From assembly GCA_017467985.1 (NCBI GenBank), contig JAFUJY010000122.1, positions 1 to 8,025 on the forward strand: 8,025 bases of DNA. The letters are read 5' to 3'. The stretch is from Bacillota bacterium (GTDB taxonomy: Bacteria > Bacillota > Clostridia > Lachnospirales > Bianqueaceae). Shown here piece by piece: positions 1 to 5,845 of the stretch (position 1 is the stretch's first letter; each line of letters opens with the position of its first letter). The translations under genes were made by a program, and so were the position numbers. A model generated the notes under the pieces. The model was not told the DNA's origin and made no database searches. It saw only the letters and a list, made by a program, of their open reading frames with translations.

Positions 1-21
1 TAACTCGCGCCAACGAATGAT

Positions 22-50
22 ATAATATCATACTTCTCCAGAAAAGTCAA
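22..50 (-). promoter_or_regulatory. Sigma-A type promoter reading out of the left edge
   Basis: On the minus strand TTGACT (50-45) is separated by exactly 17 nt from TATTAT (27-22), and the spacer ends in TGA, giving an extended -10. This is close to the sigma-70/sigma-A consensus. Transcription would start near position 15 and leave the window, so the gene it serves is not visible. It lies just past the glnS terminator, which fits the start of a new transcription unit. The -10 sits inside the 13-bp palindrome at 18-30. Confidence 0.75.
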
Positions 51-71
51 CACCTTTTTTAAAATTTTTTC

Positions 72-101
72 AAAAAAAATGACCGGATTTTTTCCGGTCA
101 T
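72..101 (-). terminator. Rho-independent terminator of glnS
   Basis: Read on the minus strand, a 9-bp stem (arms at 101-93 and 87-79, core TGACCGGA/TCCGGTCA) with a five-base A loop is followed at once by a run of eight T residues (79-72). It begins 10 nt after the TAA stop of glnS, so it is the natural end of that transcript. On the plus strand the hairpin is followed by TCAAAAAAA rather than T residues, so it should work in one direction only. Confidence 0.93.
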
Positions 102-110
102 CAAAAAAAC

Positions 111-737
111 TTACTGTGCGATGGGCTTAAAGGAACTCTTCAGGGCTACAGTGCGGTTGATAATCAGGTGATCTTCTGTAGACTCCTTAGGATCAATAAT
201 GAAATAACCATTTCTGACAAACTGGAAATGTTCACCCTGCTCGGCCTCCTTGATGGACGGCTCAATATAGGCCTCCTCCACCACTTCCAGAGAATCAGGA
301 TTAATATCATAATCCTTAGTTTCTTCATTATAAACAAACAGATGGTCATACAGGCGAACCTTAGCCTTGACAGCGGTGGATGCTGCAACCCAGTGAATGG
401 TACCCTTTACCTTACGAGTGGTACAATTGCCGCCCTTGGTCTCGGGGTCATAGGTGCAGTGGATTTCCACGATATTGCCGTTTTCGTCCTTTACCACATC
501 CTGACAGGTGACAAAATATGCGCCCATAAAGCGAACTTCCTTACCCGGCGCCAAACGGAAGAACTTACCCACAGGATTCTCCATAAAGTCCTCCTGCTCG
601 ATGTACAGTTCTCTCTCAAAGGGTACGCTGCGGCTGCCCAGCTCAGGATTCTCCTGATTGTTGTCAATCTTGAAGTATTCCACCTGACCTTCAGGGTAGT
701 TGGTAATAACCACCTTCAGGGGGTGAACAACGCCCAT
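111..737 (-). CDS. glnS: Glutaminyl-tRNA synthetase, C-terminal anticodon-binding half (downstream of in-frame TAG)
   Basis: This is the distal part of glnS after the amber codon at 792-794. The same reading frame continues unbroken from 791; the boundary here is the first ATG after the stop (737), the only obvious restart. The protein matches the two beta-barrels of the class Ic GlnRS anticodon-binding domain, with HPLKVVITNYPEGQ at its start, then RELYIEQEDFMENP, FFRLAPGKEVRFMGAY, HCTYDPETKGGN and VKGTIHWV. It ends in the usual place before TAA. Alone it lacks HIGH and KMSKS motifs and could not aminoacylate; it could only work joined to, or docked with, the upstream half. A weak purine stretch (GAAGAG, about 10 nt before the ATG) is the only ribosome-binding-site candidate. 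No frameshift or further stop is present, so the region is either under selection or only recently disabled. Confidence 0.85.
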   Translation of the reverse strand: MGVVHPLKVVITNYPEGQVEYFKIDNNQENPELGSRSVPFERELYIEQEDFMENPVGKFFRLAPGKEVRFMGAYFVTCQDVVKDENGNIVEIHCTYDPETKGGNCTTRKVKGTIHWVAASTAVKAKVRLYDHLFVYNEETKDYDINPDSLEVVEEAYIEPSIKEAEQGEHFQFVRNGYFIIDPKESTEDHLIINRTVALKSSFKPIAQ

Positions 738-791
738 GATACGCTTACTCTTCAGTTTCAGGTCCTCACGAACACAGTGCTCCAGATAAGA

Positions 792-794
792 CTA
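792..794 (-). other. glnS: In-frame amber codon (TAG) inside glnS
   Basis: The minus-strand codons read GTG ATC GAC TAG TCT TAT CTG GAG CAC, that is V-I-D-stop-S-Y-L-E-H. From memory of GlnRS sequences this position precedes the conserved LEHCxREDLK segment, and a tyrosine is a plausible original residue (TAC or TAT to TAG, one change); CAG (Gln) or another one-step neighbour is also possible. Homology to GlnRS continues in the same frame on both sides, so it is a point nonsense codon, not an indel. It falls between the catalytic core and the anticodon-binding domain. I saw no striking hairpin directly downstream. Confidence 0.95.
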
Positions 795-1805
795 GTCGAT
801 CACAGAACCACGGGACTTGGCCACGCCGGTACTGGTGATAAAGGTCTTGATGGAATCCGGGGTATAACCACGCTTACGCAGACCTGCCAGAGTGGGCATA
901 CGAGGATCATCCCAACCATTCACCACATTGCCCTCTACCAGTGCACGCAGCTTACGCTTACTGGTAACGATATTGGTGATCTCCATACGAGCAAACTCAA
1001 TCTGCCGGGGCGGGTTGGGGAATATTCCCACCTTCTCCACAAACCAGTTATACAGCGGACGGTGATCCTCAAATTCAAAACTACACAGGGAGTGGGTAAT
1101 ACCTTCCAGTGCGTCAGACAGCGGGTGGGCAAAATCATACATAGGATAAATGCACCACTTGTCACCGGTCTTGTGATGATGAGCATAGTTGATACGATAC
1201 ATGGCGGGGTCGCGCATGTTGATGTTGGGAGATGCCATGTCGATCTTGGCACGCAGAATATGGGACCCTTCCGGGAACTCTCCGCCCTTCATGCGTCGGA
1301 ACAGATCCAGATTCTCCTCCACACTGCGGTTTCTCCAGGGACTCTCCTTACCGGGCTCGGTCAGGGTACCGCGGTACGCCTTCATTTCCTCCGGTGTCAG
1401 GTCATCCACATAAGCCAGACCCTTCTGAATCAACAACTCAGCAAATTCATACAGCTTGTCATAATATTCGGATGCGTAAAACAGATGATCCCACTCGAAG
1501 CCCATCCAACGGATGTCTTCCATAATAGAATCTACATACTCGGTATCTTCCTTAGCGGGGTTGGTATCATCAAAACGCAGATTACATTTACCACCATACT
1601 TGGCTGCCGTGCCGAAGTCGATACAAATGGCCTTAATGTGACCGATGTGCATGTATCCGTTCGGCTCGGGAGGAAATCGTGTGACAACCTGGTTATACAC
1701 GCCCTCCGTCAAATCTTTATTAATCTCTCGTTCGATAAAATTCTCCGCCTCGGGCAGTACCGGGCTCTTAACATTCTCTTCCACGACTTGCTCCTCCTTC
1801 TTCAT
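792..1805 (-). CDS. glnS: Glutaminyl-tRNA synthetase, N-terminal catalytic half ending at in-frame TAG
   Basis: GlnRS charges tRNA-Gln with glutamine in the cytoplasm using ATP. From the ATG at 1805 the frame runs 337 residues to a TAG. It contains the class I Rossmann fold with PPEPNGYMHIGH (HIGH at 53-56), LRFDDTNP, the GlnRS-type segments DMASPNINMRDPAMYRI and CIYPMYDFAHPLSD, the KMSKS-like TSKRKL (281-286) and GWDDPRMPTL. Reading through the TAG gives about 564 codons, the normal GlnRS length (E. coli 554), so the gene is full length but interrupted. The start is uncertain: ATG 1817, ATG 1805 and GTG 1784 are possible; a TTG at 1844 lies upstream of the predicted transcription start. I chose 1805, which has a weak GGAA 6 nt upstream; GTG 1784 has a much better ribosome binding site. 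Expression probably comes from its own promoter just upstream. Confidence 0.88.
   Translation of the reverse strand: MKKEEQVVEENVKSPVLPEAENFIEREINKDLTEGVYNQVVTRFPPEPNGYMHIGHIKAICIDFGTAAKYGGKCNLRFDDTNPAKEDTEYVDSIMEDIRWMGFEWDHLFYASEYYDKLYEFAELLIQKGLAYVDDLTPEEMKAYRGTLTEPGKESPWRNRSVEENLDLFRRMKGGEFPEGSHILRAKIDMASPNINMRDPAMYRINYAHHHKTGDKWCIYPMYDFAHPLSDALEGITHSLCSFEFEDHRPLYNWFVEKVGIFPNPPRQIEFARMEITNIVTSKRKLRALVEGNVVNGWDDPRMPTLAGLRKRGYTPDSIKTFITSTGVAKSRGSVID
1791..1799 (-). promoter_or_regulatory. Strong ribosome binding site inside the 5' end of glnS
   Basis: On the minus strand AAGGAGGAG (1799-1791) is followed by six bases and a GTG in the glnS frame (1784-1782). It is a near-perfect anti-16S match at good spacing, and better than anything ahead of the ATG codons at 1817 and 1805. 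It may mark the true start, giving a protein that begins M(V)EENVKSP. The run is also what Lys-Lys-Glu-Glu codons would make by chance, so the call is tentative. Confidence 0.45.
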
Positions 1806-1823
1806 AAAATTTTCCATTGTGGA

Positions 1824-1854
1824 ATACCCATAACTATACCACAAATATGGGCAT
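1824..1854. repeat. Inverted repeat bracketing the glnS -10 box
   Basis: The arms are ATACCCATA (1824-1832) and TATGGGCAT (1846-1854), complementary at eight of nine positions, with G-U pairing completing the ninth in RNA. The 13-nt spacer holds the -10 hexamer, so one arm sits in the promoter spacer and the other over the predicted transcription start. That is the layout of a repressor operator, though it could be chance. No T run follows, so it is not a terminator. Confidence 0.45.
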
Positions 1855-1861
1855 TTGAAAA
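1833..1861 (-). promoter_or_regulatory. Putative extended -10 promoter for glnS
   Basis: On the minus strand TTTTCA (1861-1856, four of six matches to TTGACA) is followed after 17 nt by TATAGT (1838-1833) preceded by TGG, an extended -10. Transcription would begin near 1826, leaving a leader of about 10-40 nt depending on the start codon used. It lies immediately after the stop codon of the ABC-F gene, and no terminator separates the two genes, so glnS may also receive read-through transcription. Confidence 0.6.
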
Positions 1862-1865
1862 GGGC

Positions 1866-3461
1866 TTAAATCAAATTTTTATATGCCAGATAATCTTCGT
1901 AGTTCATCTGCTTGTCCACCAGACCCTCAGGAGTGAACTCAATGATACGATTGGCAATGGTTTCCATCATCTGATGGTCATGGGTGGTCAAAAGCACAAC
2001 ACCCTTGAACTCGGTCAAACCGTTGTTCACTGCGGTGATCGCTTCCAGATCCAGATGGTTGGTGGGCTGATCCAGCAGCAGTACGTTGGATCCGTACAGC
2101 ATCATCCGTGCCAGCATACAGCGAACTTTCTCGCCACCGGAGAGAACCTGTACATTCTTGTATACTTCTTCACCGGAGAACAGCATGCGTCCCAGGAAAC
2201 CACGCAGATAGGTCTCGGTGATATCTCCCTGGGAATACTTCTGCAGCCAACGGATTAAATCTTCATCACAGCCATCAAAATATTCGGTGTTGTCCTTGGG
2301 GAAATAGGACTGGGTTGTGGTGTTGCCCCACTTAAAGGTACCTTCATCCGGTTCCATCTCTCCCATCAGAATCTTAAACAGTGTGGTGGCACTGTTTTCA
2401 TTTTCTCCGATAAAGGCCACTTTATCCGTTCGTTCAATACGGAAAGACACATTATTCAGCACCTTTACACCGTCAATGGTCTTGGATAGATTCTCAACGG
2501 TCAGAACTTCCTTCCCCACTTCCCGGTCCATGGTAAAACCAACAAAGGGATAACGACGGGAGGATGCGGGAAGTTCCTCAACCGTCAGCTTTTCAATCAG
2601 CTTCTTACGGGAAGTCGCCTGGCGGGACTTGGACTTATTGGCAGAGAACCGCTGAATAAAGCTCTGCAGTTCTTTGATCTTTTCTTCCGCCTTGCGGCTC
2701 TGGTCACGAATCATGCGCTGAATCAACTGGCTGGACTCATACCAGAAATCATAGTTACCCGTATACATACGGATCTTGCTAAAGTCGATATCCACAATGT
2801 GGGTACAAACATTATTCAGGAAATGACGGTCATGGGATACTACAATTACCGTACCTTCATAATCCATCAGGAAGTCCTCCAGCCAATGCACGGATGTAAC
2901 ATCCAAATGGTTGGTGGGCTCGTCCAACAGGATGATGTTGGGGTTACCGAACAAGGCCTGAGCCAGCAAAACCTTTACCTTTTCCCGGTCGCTCAGCGTC
3001 TCTACGGTTACATACAGCTTGTCCAGATCAATACCCAGACCCTGCAGGAGCTTACTTGCTTCCATTTCGGCTTCCCAGCCATTCAGCTCGGCAAATTCAC
3101 CCTCCAGTTCAGAAGCCCGAATACCGTCTTCTTCGGTGAAGTCCACCTTGGCATACAGCGCATCCTTCTCCTGCATAATTTCATACAGGCGAGGGTTTCC
3201 CTGAATAATGGTATCCAGTACGGTGAACTGGTTAAATGCAAAGTGATCCTGCTTTAAGATGGACATACGCTGTCCCGGTGTAATGGATACATCACCGGAA
3301 GCATAGTCAATTTCTCCGGAGAGAATCTTCAAAAATGTGGATTTGCCGGCGCCGTTGGCTCCGATAATACCGTAGCAATTGCCATCGGTAAACTTTAAGT
3401 TTACATCGGAAAACAGCTTTTGTCCGCCATACTGCAGACTCACATCGGTTACTGTAATCAT
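1866..3461 (-). CDS. ABC-F family ATPase, YkpA/YbiT-like, with one degenerate ATP site
   Basis: This is a soluble tandem-ATPase protein of 531 residues without membrane segments. ABC-F proteins bind near the ribosomal E site and modulate translation; YkpA/YbiT-type members have no firmly assigned substrate. The first domain has Walker A GANGAGKST (34-42), signature LSDRE (156-160), Walker B LLDEPTNHLD (178-187) and switch His210. A charged helical linker (about 243-292) corresponds to the P-site-tRNA interaction motif. The second domain has Walker A GENENSATT (352-360) with Ala358 where Lys is expected, an intact LSGGE signature (440-444), Walker B LLDQPTNHLD (462-471) with Gln465 in place of the catalytic Glu, and His494. 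Segments such as TYLRGFLGRMLFSGEEV are typical of the YkpA/YbiT group and of length about 530-540. The ATG overlaps the thiI stop (ATGA) and has AGGAG upstream, implying coupled translation. Family assignment is firm; the biological role is not. Confidence 0.93.
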   Translation of the reverse strand: MITVTDVSLQYGGQKLFSDVNLKFTDGNCYGIIGANGAGKSTFLKILSGEIDYASGDVSITPGQRMSILKQDHFAFNQFTVLDTIIQGNPRLYEIMQEKDALYAKVDFTEEDGIRASELEGEFAELNGWEAEMEASKLLQGLGIDLDKLYVTVETLSDREKVKVLLAQALFGNPNIILLDEPTNHLDVTSVHWLEDFLMDYEGTVIVVSHDRHFLNNVCTHIVDIDFSKIRMYTGNYDFWYESSQLIQRMIRDQSRKAEEKIKELQSFIQRFSANKSKSRQATSRKKLIEKLTVEELPASSRRYPFVGFTMDREVGKEVLTVENLSKTIDGVKVLNNVSFRIERTDKVAFIGENENSATTLFKILMGEMEPDEGTFKWGNTTTQSYFPKDNTEYFDGCDEDLIRWLQKYSQGDITETYLRGFLGRMLFSGEEVYKNVQVLSGGEKVRCMLARMMLYGSNVLLLDQPTNHLDLEAITAVNNGLTEFKGVVLLTTHDHQMMETIANRIIEFTPEGLVDKQMNYEDYLAYKNLI

Positions 3462-4654
3462 TCTAACACTTCTCCTAAACGCAATTTAATAATTTCACTG
3501 TCATTGACAGCCTTCTCTATGGCTGCTTCAATATCGGTCAAATGGGTTTCGCTCTTCTTGATACTCTCAAGCTTTGGCTTGGTCTCAGGATGCTTTGCCA
3601 CAAAAATGGTGCAGCAATCTTCATAGGGCAGGATGGAAGTCTCGAAGGTATCGATCTTCTGAGCAATCTCCACTATCTCCTGCTTATCAAAACCGATCAA
3701 AGGACGATATACGGGCATGGTGCACACTTCGTTGGTGCAGTACATACTCTGCAGCGTCTGGCTGGCCACCTGTCCCAGATTCTCACCGGTAATCAGAGCC
3801 ATCGCTCCTTCTTTTTCGGCGATCTTCTCGGAAATGCGCATCATAATACGACGCATAATAATGGTCAGCTGATCCTGGGGACAGCGATCATAAATATCCA
3901 GCTGAATATCGGTGAAAGGCACCACATACAGGTTAATTCGACCGGAATATTCACTGACTCTTCTGGCCAGTTCTACCACTTTGTCCTTAGCACGGTCGGT
4001 GGTGTACGGATGGGCATGGAAATAAATGGCGCACAGTTCCACCCCTCGCTTAGCAATCATCCAGCCGGCAACAGGGCTGTCAATCCCGCCGGAGAGCAAC
4101 AGGGCTGCCTTATTGTGACTGGACACCGGCATACCGCCCAAACCGGGGATTACTTTTGAAAATACATACACACGGTTACGCAGCTCAGTCCAAACGGTCA
4201 CCTGGGGATGATGTACATCCACAGACCAGTTGGGGAACGCCTCCAGAATCTTACTACCCACTTCCGCTGCAATCTGCAGACTGTTCAGAGGATACTTTTT
4301 ATTGGCACGGCGCGCCTCCACCTTAAAGGTGACCGGTGCCGGATTCTCACCATAGTCTTCCTTCAGATGGGCGATGGTCTGCTCACAAATGGACTCCATG
4401 GAGTCATCAGTAAATACACTGGCAGGACACAGACCAATGATACCAAAGACCTTCTGCAAAGGCGCAATAATATCATCAATAGAAGAACCATTTTCCGGCT
4501 CGATAAAAATTCTTCCCTGCTCCTTGCTTACTTTATAGGTACCAACCTTAGCCAGCTTTTCTTTAATATTACGAATGAGCAAATTCTCAAACTGATGTCG
4601 ATTGTTACCCTTAATGGCAATCTCGCCGTACTTCACTAACAAACCGTTATGCAT
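3458..4654 (-). CDS. thiI: tRNA 4-thiouridine synthetase ThiI (no rhodanese domain)
   Basis: ThiI adenylates U8 of tRNA and replaces its oxygen with sulfur to make 4-thiouridine; in some bacteria it also helps form the thiazole of thiamine. The 398-residue protein begins MHNGLLVKYGEIAIKG, the standard ferredoxin-like N-terminal start. A THUMP RNA-binding domain follows (about 60-165), then the PP-loop SGGIDSPV (188-195) for ATP binding, and the conserved TGENLGQVASQTL (289-301). The pair Cys347-Cys348 in ILPYEDCC matches the position of the essential cysteine of the catalytic core. It stops near 400 residues, without the C-terminal rhodanese domain of E. coli ThiI (482 residues), as in Bacillus-type enzymes that accept sulfur from a dedicated NifS-like desulfurase. 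Such a gene lies 13 nt upstream. The start has TAAGGAG, which overlaps the desulfurase stop codon. Confidence 0.95.
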   Translation of the reverse strand: MHNGLLVKYGEIAIKGNNRHQFENLLIRNIKEKLAKVGTYKVSKEQGRIFIEPENGSSIDDIIAPLQKVFGIIGLCPASVFTDDSMESICEQTIAHLKEDYGENPAPVTFKVEARRANKKYPLNSLQIAAEVGSKILEAFPNWSVDVHHPQVTVWTELRNRVYVFSKVIPGLGGMPVSSHNKAALLLSGGIDSPVAGWMIAKRGVELCAIYFHAHPYTTDRAKDKVVELARRVSEYSGRINLYVVPFTDIQLDIYDRCPQDQLTIIMRRIMMRISEKIAEKEGAMALITGENLGQVASQTLQSMYCTNEVCTMPVYRPLIGFDKQEIVEIAQKIDTFETSILPYEDCCTIFVAKHPETKPKLESIKKSETHLTDIEAAIEKAVNDSEIIKLRLGEVLE

Positions 4655-4667
4655 ACGTAGTCACTCC

Positions 4668-5837
4668 TTATCTATTCCTGCGCACATATCGCCGCAGCAT
4701 GGGTACAACCTTAGCAAGAGCCTCCGCTGTCTGGTCCATCTCTTCCATTGTATTGTATCTGGAAAAGCTGAAACGCACGGACTGATCCATTTCATTCCGA
4801 TTCAGGCCGATGGCAGACAAGGCCGGACTCTTCTCCTCCGGTTTATTGGAGGCACAAGCAGACCCCGAAGAAATAAATATACCATAATCCTCCAAACTAT
4901 GCAAGAGGACTTCGGAACGAACATTCAAAAATTGCAGATTCAGTACATGGGCGGCACCATCCTCCGGTGTTGGGCCATTCACCTTCACATCCGGAATTTT
5001 GTTTATAATCTGCTGATACAGGTGCATCTTCAGATGTTGTACCTGTTGGGTGTGCCCCTGCAGATCCTCCATCGCTTCCTTCACTGCTTGACCCATACCG
5101 GCGATGCCGGGTACATTCTCGGTACCGGAGCGCATCTTCTTCTCCTGACCGCCGCCCCGGATAAAGGGCTGAACCGTCAGACCACGACGAATATATAAGC
5201 AGCCAATCCCCTTGGGTCCGTGGAACTTATGGGCACTGGAACTTAAGAAGTCTACCTTCCATTCCACCGGTTTCACCGGCAATTTTGCAAAACTCTGCAC
5301 CGCATCCACATGGAACAAGGTTTCCGGGTTTCCTTCTTTAATTATCTTGCCCATGGCCTCAATAGGCTGAATCACGCCGGTTTCATTATTTACATGCAGA
5401 CAAGTCACAAGAATCGTATCCGGACGCAGCTTTTCTTTTAAGCTCTCCAGACAAACCTTGCCCTGCTCGTCATTCTCCACATATTCCACTTCGTACCCCT
5501 GAGAAGCCAACAGTTTCAAGGGCTCGCTGGTGGCAGGATGCTCTCCCCGCACAGTCAAAATATGCTTGCCTCGGCGAAGATTACGCTGCGCCGCCCCTAA
5601 AATGGCAGTATTGCTGCACTCCGTTCCGCCGGAGGTAAAATACAATGTGGTGGGATCCACACCCAAATACTGGGCAATGATTTTCCTGGCTTCCTCCACA
5701 TATTTCTCCGCCTGCTGCCCCTTACGATGCAGGGATGAAGGGTTGCCGTAGGCTTGTGCCATGGCTTCTGTCATCTTGGCAATAACACCATCTGAAGGTC
5801 TGGTGGTGGCACCATTATCTAAGTAAATTTCCTGCAT
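4668..5837 (-). CDS. nifS: Cysteine desulfurase, NifS/IscS family (likely sulfur donor for ThiI)
   Basis: This PLP enzyme of 389 residues converts cysteine to alanine and holds the sulfur as a persulfide. It starts with IYLDNGATT, has His100 (GEHPAT) to stack on PLP, HVDAVQS (Asp178, Gln181), the Schiff-base lysine Lys204 in SSAHKFHGPKG, the RSGTEN motif (236-241) and the mobile catalytic Cys328 in SSGSACAS. The tail SFSRYNT is typical of the NifS group. I chose the ATG at 5837: GAGGTG lies 4 nt before it, overlapping the rsmE stop. A GTG at 5849 in the same frame has no ribosome binding site and would add four residues not typical of the family. It ends 13 nt before thiI, with its TAA forming part of the thiI ribosome binding site. 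This resembles the nifZ-thiI pair of Bacillus subtilis, so tRNA thiolation is the likely job; no Fe-S scaffold gene is nearby. A wider IscS-like role cannot be excluded. Confidence 0.92.
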   Translation of the reverse strand: MQEIYLDNGATTRPSDGVIAKMTEAMAQAYGNPSSLHRKGQQAEKYVEEARKIIAQYLGVDPTTLYFTSGGTECSNTAILGAAQRNLRRGKHILTVRGEHPATSEPLKLLASQGYEVEYVENDEQGKVCLESLKEKLRPDTILVTCLHVNNETGVIQPIEAMGKIIKEGNPETLFHVDAVQSFAKLPVKPVEWKVDFLSSSAHKFHGPKGIGCLYIRRGLTVQPFIRGGGQEKKMRSGTENVPGIAGMGQAVKEAMEDLQGHTQQVQHLKMHLYQQIINKIPDVKVNGPTPEDGAAHVLNLQFLNVRSEVLLHSLEDYGIFISSGSACASNKPEEKSPALSAIGLNRNEMDQSVRFSFSRYNTMEEMDQTAEALAKVVPMLRRYVRRNR

Positions 5838-5845
5838 ATCGCACC

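Noticed and set aside
737..794. Frameshift as the cause of the glnS interruption
   Set aside because: Translating codon by codon across the junction shows GlnRS sequence in the same frame before (GVAKSRGSVID) and after (SYLEHCVREDLK) the TAG, so it is a single nonsense codon with no inserted or lost bases.
935..1252. A minus-strand frame overlapping the glnS catalytic region in another register
   Set aside because: The glnS frame covers the same bases with HIGH-to-KMSKS homology; the alternative has no recognisable protein features.
1846..1854. The inverted repeat after the ABC-F gene as a terminator
   Set aside because: The arms can pair in RNA but the loop is 13 nt, the stem is AT-rich at its ends and no U run follows.
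1806..1865. T-box riboswitch or attenuator ahead of glnS
   Set aside because: The gap to the previous gene is only about 60 nt and holds no T-box sequence (TGGNACCGCG-like) or terminator hairpin.
168..2258. A plus-strand open frame of nearly 700 codons antisense to glnS and the ABC-F gene
   Set aside because: It is in exact codon register with both minus-strand genes, so it stays open simply because those genes avoid TTA, CTA and TCA codons. It has no recognisable domain, a GTG start without a ribosome binding site, and it crosses two real, well-supported genes.
3542..4159. Plus-strand open frames opposite thiI, nifS, rsmE and prmA
   Set aside because: All lie wholly inside strongly supported minus-strand genes, are rich in His, Leu and Ser or otherwise unnatural in composition, and show no known motif. 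They are shadows of the coding strand.
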